From contig CAMHDB010000051.1 of NCBI GenBank assembly GCA_946183715.1, forward strand, positions 1 through 9,942: 9,942 bases of DNA. The letters are read 5' to 3'. Every line of letters starts with the position of its first letter. Within the stretch, counting starts at the first letter, position 1. This stretch comes from an uncultured Oscillibacter sp. (GTDB taxonomy: Bacteria > Bacillota > Clostridia > Oscillospirales > Oscillospiraceae). The translations under genes were made by a program, and so were the position numbers. Positions 1 through 5,686 of the stretch are shown piece after piece. Below the pieces are notes generated by a model. That model saw only the letters and a list, made by a program, of their open reading frames with translations. It did not search any database and was not told where the DNA came from.

Positions 1-177
1 GGACTTGATCCCCCGGCGGGTTACTTTGCGCCGTACCGCTTATTTATCGCTTACTATTGGACAGGCACACGGCTTGCGGACAATGAGGAAAAAGCGACGG
101 AGGAACGCCATATAAAACGGCGTGTTCTCAAAAGCTGGGAAAAGAGCGGGCTAAAATCAGCGGGGCGGCTGACCTGA
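1..177 (+). CDS. 3' end of an unrecognised protein (partial, cut by left edge)
   Basis: Frame 1 is open from the first base to a TGA at 175-177, giving 58 visible C-terminal residues. The N-terminus is outside the window. The visible part starts with an aromatic, hydrophobic stretch (FAPYRLFIAYYW near residues 9-20) and continues into a highly charged tail rich in Glu, Lys and Arg. I recognise no domain. The last codons and the stop lie inside a strong hairpin (160-196), with the TGA in its loop. It converges on the kinase gene encoded on the other strand. The same frame continues after the stop for 17 more protein-like codons, so this could be part of a decayed gene rather than an intact one. 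The open frame is short enough to be chance. Confidence 0.35.
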   Translation, partial: GLDPPAGYFAPYRLFIAYYWTGTRLADNEEKATEERHIKRRVLKSWEKSGLKSAGRLT

Positions 178-196
178 AAGCGGTCAGCCGCCCCGC
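160..196 (-). terminator. Strong hairpin, possible terminator of the kinase transcript
   Basis: A perfect 15-bp inverted repeat, GC-rich (arms 160-174 and 182-196), encloses a 7-nt loop. Read on the minus strand it is followed by TGATTTTAG, a short, imperfect U-rich run. On the plus strand it is followed by CAATTACC, with no U-tract. It therefore fits minus-strand termination better, about 230 nt beyond the stop of the kinase gene, but it could also mark the end of the plus-strand gene whose stop codon sits in its loop. The structure is clear; its role is inferred. Confidence 0.5.
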
Positions 197-427
197 CAAT
201 TACCGTGCCTGAAGAACAGAAAGCCGTCTGACGCTGGAAGTTGAAACGTTTCAGGTTGCGCACAGCGCACTGGGAGGACGTTCGTTTACAGACGGGAAGC
301 TCATTCCGGCGGGGCGGAAAATCAGCATTTCCGCGGATATGCTGAGGATTAGGGGCCTAATCTCAAAGCAATCTGGGAGGCTTTAAACTCGTGACGCTGT
401 CATGGGACGCCTCACGGCTTTAGACGT
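178..427. other. Gene-poor stretch with possible decayed coding sequence
   Basis: This is the gap between the left-edge reading frame and the 3' end of the kinase gene. No intact gene is supported. On the plus strand, frame 1 reads on protein-like from 178 to a TGA at 229-231. Frame 3 then gives a protein-like run from about 228 to a TAA at 384-386, without a credible start codon or ribosome binding site. Together these look like a gene with an in-frame stop and a one-base deletion, but the similarity is only in general character, since no family is recognised. Confidence 0.25.
242..253. promoter_or_regulatory. Perfect 12-bp palindrome TGAAACGTTTCA, LacI/GalR-operator-like
   Basis: TGAAACGTTTCA is its own reverse complement. 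A central CG flanked by AAA/TTT is the known style of LacI/GalR-family operators (MalR and CcpA sites are relatives; a true cre site is two bases longer). No promoter or LacI-type regulator gene is visible next to it. A related imperfect copy occurs in the kinase leader at 3563-3574. Function is inferred only. Confidence 0.25.
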
Positions 428-3400
428 TCATGACCTGTCGTCGCTGATTAGCTGTTCTAAAGTCTCAAAAAGCCGCTCCGGCTCCACAGGCTTTGACAAA
501 TGGGCGTTCATGCCAGCCTGCAAGGAGCGTTGTACGTCTTCATCAAACGCGTTGGCGGTCATAGCAATAATAGGGACAGTCTGCGCGTCAGGGCGATTGA
601 GCGCGCGAATTGCCTCGGTCGCCTTCAAACCGTCCATTACAGGCATCCGCACGTCCATCAGTATCGCGTCGTAGGCGTTTTCCTCGCTTTGCGCAAACAG
701 ATTGACGGCTATCCGCCCGTTTTCCGCGTGGTCAACTTCCATCTCCCGCATTTCCAGTAACTCTGTCATAATCTCCGCGTTAATCGGCATGTCCTCAGCC
801 AACAGGATATGACGCCCTTTCAAATCCGCCTTGCGGACTGCCTCGCGCCCGATGTTTTTCCGCTGAATCGCCTGCTGGAACTCCCGCACGACTTCCGACG
901 CGAACAGCGGCTTTGACATGAAGCTGTCCACGCCGGCCTCCATGGCCTCGTCAATGATGTCGTCCCAGTTATACGCGGTCAGAATGATAATTGTGGATTC
1001 GCCATTATAAAGCGCACGGATTCTCCGGGTTACGTCCACGCCGTTTTCCTCCGGCATTCGCAAATCGACCAGAATCAAATTGTAGGCGGCTCTCCGGGCA
1101 TACGCCACCTCCAGCATGGAAATTGCTTCGTCCCCGCTGTGGCAGGAATCGGAGACAATTCCGACTTCCTCCAAGACCAGCCTCGCGTGTTCGCAGGCGA
1201 CGGAATCATCGTCAACAATCAGGACGCGCATATCCTGCGGACGGATTTCCCTGACGCTGCGCTCTATCCTGTCGGAATTTCTCAGCGTGACCGTGACGGT
1301 GAACGTCGAACCGACGCCCTTCTGGCTGTCCACCGTGATGTTGCCGTTCATCATTTCCACGATGTTCTTCGTAATGGCCATGCCGAGTCCGGTACTGCCG
1401 TACTTGTTGGCTTTGTTCTCGTCCTCCTGAGAGAACGCGTCAAAGATTTTTGGAAGGTAGGCTTTATCCATGCCGATACCCGTATCTTTTACGACAAAAC
1501 GCATGGTCGCGTTCCGCTCGAAACGGGTCTGCGGCTCCACGAGGAACGTCACGGCCCCGCCGGAGGGCGTGAATTTGACGGCGTTGCCCAGAATGTTGAT
1601 AAGCACCTGTTTTAGCTTCATGTCGTCGCCAATATAGTAATCGTCCACATGACCGATAATCTGGCAGTCATAGCGCAGGCCCTTGGCCTGACACTGTCCG
1701 TGAATCATGGTGTTAATCTGTTCCAGCATTTCCCGGAAGGAAAACTCCTCGTTCTTGAGGGTCATGCGTCCGCTTTCGATGCGGCTCATGTCAAGGATGT
1801 CGTTAATCAGGCCCAAGAGGTGCTTCGCGCTTCCGCCGATTTTCTCCAAATGCTCTCTGGTGCGCTCCGGGAGGCCGGGGTCTTTCAGGGCGATACTGTC
1901 CAGCCCGATGATGGCGTTCATGGGTGTTCTGATTTCGTGGCTCATGGAGGACAGGAAGGAAGTTTTCGCGGCGTTGGCCTGTTCGGCCTGTTCCAGCGCG
2001 TTTTTCAGAGACTCCTGCTGTTCGAACAGCCTGCTCTCCATGTCTTTTTGCTCGGTAATGTCCACAAAGATTCCAATATAGGTAATCGGGCTTCCATCAG
2101 GGCGGCGCGTAAGCTGTCCCACCGCGTGGAACCAGCGCCAGCCCCGGTCTTTGGTCAGCAGTCGGTATTGCACGTCATAAACCTTTTTCCCGGAAGTATC
2201 CCGAATGGTATCGTCATACTCTTTCAGAACCCTGTCTTTATCGTCGGGGTGCAGCAAGTCAGACCACGATTCCAGCCTGTCAGGAAAATCCTCTTGATTT
2301 TGATACCCGAGCATTTGACGAAATGTTTCCGTCCACGTCACGCTGGTCATCACGCCGTTTTCGTCAAAGTCCATGAACCAAGGCCCGGAATGCAGCATCC
2401 CATGCAGGATACGCATAGTCTCGTTCTGGCGCTCCTGTTCCAAAAGCTGATTCTGAAGTTTCAGACGCTCCTCCAATTCCTGCCGCTTTACGCGGTTCTC
2501 CGCCTCCATGGTTTCCCGCTCCATCGTGAGAGCGGCCTCCTGACGGTCCTGATGAACAATAACAGAGAATACCGCGAACAGAGCCGCGATAGTGAGCATA
2601 GTCTGCGCGAGACTGCGCGCAATAATGCCTTCGGAAATCGGCTGAATCCGGTCGCTTATCACGCTCTCCCGAATCAGATAGGTGAGCATCCAGTTGGTAT
2701 TCGCGACAGGGATGTAATACATATTTTCGGCGGCGCCGTGATAAGTAAAGCTAATGATGCCCTCCCGACTGTTCCGAAAATCGTCCTCAACCTGCGCGAG
2801 GGAGCCGCGATTCGTAAACTCCGCCTCCCGCAAGGAAACCAAAAGATTGCTGTCATCGGACAGGCCGCCCAGTACTACGCCCGTCAGCGGAACCCCGCTT
2901 TCATAGTAGAGGTTGCAGAAGGTGGCGTTGTTCGAACTGGTCTGAATCGACACGCCCTCCAGCAGACGGGTCATGTCAATTTCCATGAAACACGCCGTGA
3001 GCGTCTGCCCGTTGAACGGAATCCGGTCAACCGGAAGGGCGATAATGACCTGTTTCCAGTCGCTTTCCAGATTCTTAATGGAAATCTCCGGTTCTCTGAT
3101 AACGTTGTAGTCAACGGGGTATTCGTCGATTGTGTCCTCCGTTCCCAGAGAGGTATAAATGAGGCCGTTTGTATCCACGAAAGCGAATTTTTCCAGATTG
3201 TACAGCTTCTTTATCCGTGCCTGCCAAGCCCGCAGATTTTCCTCGCTGGACAAGTCCTCCGCGTCCAGCAGTTCAAGCGACGAACGCATATTTTCAATAT
3301 TGTTTCTCAGATTAGACGACACGACCTGTTCCCTGCGTCCCGCCAGTTCTTGCAGATAGAAGTCGCTGACCATATGCACCGCTTCTTCGGTGGCGCGGCG

Positions 3401-3520
3401 GGCGCTCTGCCCAATCAGAAGCGTTGTCAGAATGAGCGTAGCGGCAATGATGACGCCGCCGCCGATGGCGGTCAATAAAACTTTCGCACTCCGCTTGGAG
3501 CGATTTTCCGCATCCATCAC
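428..3520 (-). CDS. Membrane-bound PAS hybrid sensor histidine kinase with two receiver domains
   Basis: A 1030-residue hybrid sensor kinase that should autophosphorylate on His in response to an external signal and pass the phosphate to its own receivers. Order of parts: membrane segment about 14-37; extracytoplasmic sensor about 38-300, probably dCache-like; membrane segment about 303-323; coiled coil about 325-370; PAS domain about 375-490 (HPDD and VDITEQK motifs); coiled coil; HisKA with H528 in SMSHEIRTPMN; HATPase with N-box N642/N646, G1 DTGIG at 679-683 and G2 GSTGLGM at 708-714; receiver 1 about 764-885 (acidic D770-D772, phospho-acceptor D819, T848, K870); receiver 2 about 903-1024 (E909/D910, D956, T988, K1010). 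All catalytic residues are present. No HPt domain and no DNA-binding output follow. The start is GTG at 3518-3520, 7 nt after AAGGAGG; the next codon is ATG at 10 nt and is an equally possible start. The gene is monocistronic from its own promoter. Its GC content is visibly lower than that of the importer operon. The signal and partner are unknown. Confidence 0.95.
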   Translation of the reverse strand: MMDAENRSKRSAKVLLTAIGGGVIIAATLILTTLLIGQSARRATEEAVHMVSDFYLQELAGRREQVVSSNLRNNIENMRSSLELLDAEDLSSEENLRAWQARIKKLYNLEKFAFVDTNGLIYTSLGTEDTIDEYPVDYNVIREPEISIKNLESDWKQVIIALPVDRIPFNGQTLTACFMEIDMTRLLEGVSIQTSSNNATFCNLYYESGVPLTGVVLGGLSDDSNLLVSLREAEFTNRGSLAQVEDDFRNSREGIISFTYHGAAENMYYIPVANTNWMLTYLIRESVISDRIQPISEGIIARSLAQTMLTIAALFAVFSVIVHQDRQEAALTMERETMEAENRVKRQELEERLKLQNQLLEQERQNETMRILHGMLHSGPWFMDFDENGVMTSVTWTETFRQMLGYQNQEDFPDRLESWSDLLHPDDKDRVLKEYDDTIRDTSGKKVYDVQYRLLTKDRGWRWFHAVGQLTRRPDGSPITYIGIFVDITEQKDMESRLFEQQESLKNALEQAEQANAAKTSFLSSMSHEIRTPMNAIIGLDSIALKDPGLPERTREHLEKIGGSAKHLLGLINDILDMSRIESGRMTLKNEEFSFREMLEQINTMIHGQCQAKGLRYDCQIIGHVDDYYIGDDMKLKQVLINILGNAVKFTPSGGAVTFLVEPQTRFERNATMRFVVKDTGIGMDKAYLPKIFDAFSQEDENKANKYGSTGLGMAITKNIVEMMNGNITVDSQKGVGSTFTVTVTLRNSDRIERSVREIRPQDMRVLIVDDDSVACEHARLVLEEVGIVSDSCHSGDEAISMLEVAYARRAAYNLILVDLRMPEENGVDVTRRIRALYNGESTIIILTAYNWDDIIDEAMEAGVDSFMSKPLFASEVVREFQQAIQRKNIGREAVRKADLKGRHILLAEDMPINAEIMTELLEMREMEVDHAENGRIAVNLFAQSEENAYDAILMDVRMPVMDGLKATEAIRALNRPDAQTVPIIAMTANAFDEDVQRSLQAGMNAHLSKPVEPERLFETLEQLISDDRS

Positions 3521-3527
3521 AGATTCG

Positions 3528-3534
3528 CCTCCTT
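3528..3534 (-). promoter_or_regulatory. Ribosome binding site of the hybrid kinase
   Basis: The minus strand reads AAGGAGG, a near-perfect Shine-Dalgarno sequence. It lies 7 nt before a GTG and 10 nt before the adjoining ATG, so the two start codons cannot be separated on spacing alone. The GTG has the more usual distance. Confidence 0.8.
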
Positions 3535-3562
3535 AAAACGCACCGCTGATACCAGAAATTTA

Positions 3563-3574
3563 GTAAACGTTTGC
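3563..3574. promoter_or_regulatory. AAACGTTT-core near-palindrome in the kinase leader
   Basis: GTAAACGTTTGC has a perfect 8-bp AAACGTTT core, and its outermost bases also match; only one symmetric pair fails. It resembles LacI/GalR-type operators and shares its core with the palindrome at 242-253. It lies about 90 nt downstream of the predicted transcription start, where a bound repressor could act as a roadblock. It also overlaps one arm of a longer inverted repeat (3561-3569 with 3639-3647). Role inferred. Confidence 0.25.
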
Positions 3575-3654
3575 CTAATCCCGCCCGCGCTCCTATTGTC
3601 CTGAGACTTCCGTAGCCGTGGAAAGCGAAAATCAATGTCGTTTACTATTCATAT

Positions 3655-3666
3655 CAAACCAGTTTG
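3655..3666. promoter_or_regulatory. Operator-like inverted repeat at the kinase transcription start
   Basis: CAAAC and GTTTG form a perfect 5-bp inverted repeat around a 2-nt centre. It begins 1 nt downstream of the -10 box of the kinase promoter and covers the expected start site. A bound dimer here would block RNA polymerase, so this is a good repressor-site candidate, for example for a TetR-family protein. No regulator gene is visible in the window. Confidence 0.4.
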
Positions 3667-3667
3667 T

Positions 3668-3695
3668 ATTATAGCATAAGCCCCTCAAAAGTCAA
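3668..3695 (-). promoter_or_regulatory. SigA-type promoter of the hybrid kinase gene
   Basis: On the minus strand the -35 box is TTGACT (3690-3695) and the -10 box is TATAAT (3668-3673), with a 16-bp spacer and an extended TGC just before the -10. This is a near-consensus vegetative promoter. Transcription should begin near 3661, leaving a leader of about 140 nt before the start codon. A second 5-2-5 inverted repeat, GAGCC/GGCTC at 3697-3708, lies just upstream of the -35 box. Confidence 0.75.
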
Positions 3696-3962
3696 GGAGC
3701 CACGGCTCGCGGTCGGTATCACTTTGTTGTAGGGATTTTATGAAAGGGGCTGAAAACGGGGAAACGGTATGAAAAAGCGCCTATTCTGGGTTCCATTTTC
3801 GGCGCGATTTTGCCGATTCTCTACAGTTTCTTTCCGCCTTAACTACTGCTTCCGTATTTTGGAAAATTCCCCTGCAAAAATGTTATGCCGACCAACTGTC
3901 CCGGATTTTCGCGCGAAAGCGGGAAATCCGCCTCCTGACTTGCGTGTCCGAAAGAAAAGTGC
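3696..3962. other. Non-coding spacer between the kinase promoter and the tRNA terminator
   Basis: I see no supported gene here. A plus-strand open frame starting at 3769 lacks a good ribosome binding site and runs through the tRNA terminator and most of tRNA-Lys, so it is not credible. Apart from the small inverted repeat at 3697-3708, nothing stands out. Confidence 0.6.
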
Positions 3963-3996
3963 AAAAAAGTCACCGGAAACCTCGGTTTCCGGTGAC
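3963..3996 (-). terminator. Intrinsic terminator of the tRNA operon
   Basis: On the minus strand a perfect 12-bp stem (GTCACCGGAAAC with GTTTCCGGTGAC, arms 3969-3980 and 3985-3996) and a 4-nt loop are followed directly by six T residues (3963-3968). This is a textbook rho-independent terminator, ending 4 nt after the CCA end of tRNA-Lys. It separates the tRNA transcript from the kinase gene downstream. Confidence 0.95.
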
Positions 3997-4000
3997 GGAC

Positions 4001-4076
4001 TGGTGACTCGGCGGGGATTCGAACCCCGGACCCACTGCTTAAAAGGCAGTTGCTCTGCCGACTGAGCTACCGAATC
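4001..4076 (-). tRNA. tRNA-Lys (UUU)
   Basis: This is the last gene of the five-tRNA operon. The acceptor stem GATTCGG pairs with CCGAGTC (one G-U pair), followed by discriminator A and an encoded CCA. The D arm is GCTC/GAGC. The anticodon stem ACTGC/GCAGT holds the loop CTTTTAA with anticodon TTT. The T arm is CGGGG-TTCGAAT-CCCCG. The fold is regular, with no missing parts. Confidence 0.97.
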
Positions 4077-4110
4077 AAACTATTCTGTTGCGCGGCGGAA
4101 GCGAAAAAAA

Positions 4111-4185
4111 TGGCTGGGACGGCTGGACTCGAACCAGCGGATGAGGGAGTCAAAGTCCCTTGCCTTACCACTTGGCTACGCCCCA
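4111..4185 (-). tRNA. tRNA-Gln (UUG)
   Basis: The acceptor stem TGGGGCG pairs with CGTCCCA (one G-U pair), with discriminator G and an encoded CCA. The anticodon stem AGGGA/TCCCT holds the loop CTTTGAC with anticodon TTG. The U1-A72 first pair and G73 are typical of bacterial glutamine tRNAs. It lies 34 nt upstream of tRNA-Lys in the same transcript. Confidence 0.96.
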
Positions 4186-4199
4186 ACATAAAACAGGAA

Positions 4200-4231
4200 A
4201 GGAAGCGGGGAATTGTCCTCCCCGGCTTCCT
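4200..4231 (-). other. Hairpin between tRNA-His and tRNA-Gln
   Basis: AGGAAGC (4200-4206) pairs with GCTTCCT (4225-4231), and GGGG (4207-4210) pairs with CCCC (4220-4223). One G is bulged and the loop is 9 nt. On the minus strand the stem is followed by TTCCTGTTTTATG, which is only loosely U-rich. It lies inside the tRNA transcript, so it is more likely a processing stem or a leaky terminator than a full stop, because tRNA-Gln and tRNA-Lys have no visible promoter of their own. Confidence 0.5.
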
Positions 4232-4232
4232 G

Positions 4233-4308
4233 TGGGGTGGGTGATGGGACTTGAACCCACAACGCCCGGAACCACAATCCGGTGCTCTGCCAATTGAACT
4301 ACACCCAC
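4233..4308 (-). tRNA. tRNA-His (GUG)
   Basis: The acceptor stem GTGGGTG pairs fully with CACCCAC, with discriminator C and an encoded CCA. The genome encodes a G just before the 5' end (complement of 4309), which can serve as the extra G-1 paired with C73 that histidyl-tRNA synthetase recognises. The anticodon is GTG and the T loop is TTCAAGT. Confidence 0.96.
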
Positions 4309-4338
4309 CATATGTGACTGAAACGCCCCGGCAGGGAC

Positions 4339-4415
4339 TGGTACGCCAGAAGGGACTCGAACCCCCCACCTACTGCTTAGAAGGCAGTTGCTCTATCCGG
4401 ATGAGCTACTGGCGC
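4339..4415 (-). tRNA. tRNA-Arg (UCU)
   Basis: The acceptor stem GCGCCAG pairs with CTGGCGT (first pair G-U), with discriminator A and an encoded CCA. The anticodon stem ACTGC/GCAGT holds the loop CTTCTAA with anticodon TCT, reading AGA/AGG. The T stem carries two G-U pairs next to each other, so it is slightly weak, but the fold is complete. Confidence 0.95.
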
Positions 4416-4420
4416 GGATT

Positions 4421-4495
4421 TGGAGCAGGTGACGAGAATCGAACTCGCATCCCCAGCTTGGAAGGCTGGTGCCCTGACCATTGTGCTACACCTGC
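4421..4495 (-). tRNA. tRNA-Gly (UCC)
   Basis: This is the first gene of the tRNA operon. The acceptor stem GCAGGTG pairs with CACCTGC, with discriminator T and an encoded CCA. The anticodon stem CCAGC/GCTGG holds the loop CTTCCAA with anticodon TCC. Only 5 nt separate it from tRNA-Arg, so the two must be released by precise processing of one precursor. About 22 nt lie between the predicted transcription start and its 5' end. Confidence 0.97.
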
Positions 4496-4523
4496 GCGAC
4501 CTGTCCGGTACGTCAGCTTACTT

Positions 4524-4552
4524 ATCATAACAGGATTTCGCGTACTTGTCAA
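4524..4552 (-). promoter_or_regulatory. Promoter of the tRNA operon
   Basis: On the minus strand the -35 box is a consensus TTGACA (4547-4552) and the -10 box is TATGAT (4524-4529), with an ideal 17-bp spacer. Just upstream, minus-strand AAAAAATTT (about 4564-4572) could act as an UP element, as is common for stable RNA promoters. It drives the Gly-Arg-His-Gln-Lys operon. Confidence 0.88.
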
Positions 4553-4579
4553 GGACTTTCGCAAATTTTTTCCTGTGCG

Positions 4580-4616
4580 TGGGAAATACCCCTCCGGCGC
4601 GGCGGGGTATTTCCCA
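4580..4616. terminator. Hairpin after the ABC importer operon, no U-tract
   Basis: A perfect 13-bp inverted repeat (4580-4592 with 4604-4616) encloses an 11-nt loop that can add three more pairs. It begins 13 nt after the stop codon of the OppD-like gene, the expected place for the operon's end. However, on the minus strand it is followed by CGCACAGGAAAAAATTTGCG, an A-tract and not a U-tract, so it is not a canonical intrinsic terminator. It may be a 3'-end stabilising stem or act with Rho. Confidence 0.5.
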
Positions 4617-4629
4617 AAGGCGGGCGGCT

Positions 4630-5673
4630 TTACGAACTCTCTCCATCCGCCGCGCGGCGGCAGAATACGACATGCTCCCCGATACGGAGGGCCGGCGGTT
4701 CCTGTTCGTGGCAGACGCCCGAATGGAGCGGACAGCGCGGATAGAACCGGCAACCCGTAGGCATACGGTCAAGGGACGGGGCCGCGCCTTCGATGGTCGT
4801 CAGGTAGTCGGAATCCACGTCGAGGCGCGGGATGGAACCCAGCAGGCGCTGTGTGTAGGGGTGCATGGGGCGGGAGAAGATTTCCTCGGCGGGGCCGTAC
4901 TCGGCCACGCGCCCGGCGTACATGACGAGAATTTTGTCGGCGTTCTCGGTCACGACGCCCATGTCGTGCGTAATCAGAATGCAGGCGGCGTTCATTTCGC
5001 GCTGGAGCGTGCGGAGGAGTTCGAGAATCTGGGCCTGTATGGTCACGTCTAAAGAGGAAGTCGGCTCGTCGGCGATGAGCAGGGACGGCTTGGACAACAG
5101 CGACATGGCAATCATGACGCGCTGGCGCTGTCCGCCCGACAACTGGTAGGGGTACTCCCGGAGGCGGGTTTCCGGGAGCGGAATCCCGACTTTCCGGAGC
5201 ATTTCGGCGGAGAGTTCCCGCGCCTCTTTCGCGCTGACTTTCCCGTGGGCGCGGAGCGCCTCGCGCATTTGGGTTTCGATACGGTAGACAGGGTTCAGGG
5301 ACGACATCGGGTCCTGAAAAATCATGGAGATTTCGCGCCCCCGGATTTCGCGCATTTGGCGCGGCGATTTCTTTGTCAAGTCCTCGCCCTCGAATAGAAT
5401 TTCGCCCCCGGCGACGCGACCGGTATGCGGCAGGAGGCCGATAATCGCGGAGGCCGTGAGCGTCTTCCCGCAACCCGATTCCCCGACGACGCCCAGCGTC
5501 TCGCCCCGGTTGAGCGTGAAGGACACGCCGTCGACCGCCGCGACATCCTGACTGTTGTCGAGTTTCAGCTTGACCGTCAGGTTGCGGACTTCCAGCAGTG
5601 TTTCGGACGTTCCCCGGACTTCCGGCGGCGTGTCGCCCGTCGGGTTCCGGACTTCCGGCAGTGTTTCGGACAT
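4630..5673 (-). CDS. OppD/DppD-type ATPase of a peptide-family ABC importer
   Basis: A 347-residue ATP-binding subunit that should hydrolyse ATP on the cytoplasmic side of the importer. Motifs: Walker A GESGCGKT 64-71, Q-loop Q120, signature LSGGQRQ 178-184, Walker B ending D202-E203, D-loop SSLD 206-209, H-loop H236. The C-terminal oligo_HPY region starts near HPYTQRLL (271-278) and carries four cysteines (C308, C314, C321, C338) in the pattern that binds a 4Fe-4S cluster in studied OppD/DppD proteins. The start is ATG at 5671-5673 with AAGGGGG 7 nt upstream, overlapping the stop of the permease C gene. The first 31 residues are three copies of a decapeptide like SETLPEVRN; the family usually begins close to the third copy. 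It is the last gene of the operon. The symbol oppD or dppD depends on the substrate, which is unknown. Confidence 0.95.
   Translation of the reverse strand: MSETLPEVRNPTGDTPPEVRGTSETLLEVRNLTVKLKLDNSQDVAAVDGVSFTLNRGETLGVVGESGCGKTLTASAIIGLLPHTGRVAGGEILFEGEDLTKKSPRQMREIRGREISMIFQDPMSSLNPVYRIETQMREALRAHGKVSAKEARELSAEMLRKVGIPLPETRLREYPYQLSGGQRQRVMIAMSLLSKPSLLIADEPTSSLDVTIQAQILELLRTLQREMNAACILITHDMGVVTENADKILVMYAGRVAEYGPAEEIFSRPMHPYTQRLLGSIPRLDVDSDYLTTIEGAAPSLDRMPTGCRFYPRCPLHSGVCHEQEPPALRIGEHVVFCRRAADGESS
5581..5673 (-). repeat. Three 30-bp direct repeats at the 5' end of the OppD-like gene
   Basis: Units lie at 5644-5673, 5611-5640 and 5581-5610, with a single extra codon (5641-5643) between the first two. 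The outer units match at 27 of 30 positions; the middle unit matches the first at 21 of 30. They encode residues 1-10, 12-21 and 22-31. The first unit contains the ATG start; in the third the equivalent codon is ACG. Confidence 0.85.
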
Positions 5674-5686
5674 GCTCCCGCCCCCT

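Noticed and set aside
1649..3478. 609-codon plus-strand open frame opposite the kinase gene
   Set aside because: It lies wholly antisense to a kinase with intact motifs throughout; its translation has no recognisable domain, and long antisense frames are expected opposite GC-rich coding sequence.
3312..3635. 107-codon minus-strand frame starting in the kinase leader
   Set aside because: It overlaps the kinase start in another frame, has no credible ribosome binding site, and its product is low-complexity Arg/His.
3769..4065. 98-codon plus-strand open frame starting MKKRLF
   Set aside because: It lacks a good ribosome binding site and reads through the tRNA terminator and most of tRNA-Lys, so it cannot be a normal gene.
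4067..4760. Several open frames on both strands across the tRNA cluster
   Set aside because: They are translations of tRNA genes, the tRNA promoter and the hairpin; the tRNA folds explain the sequence.
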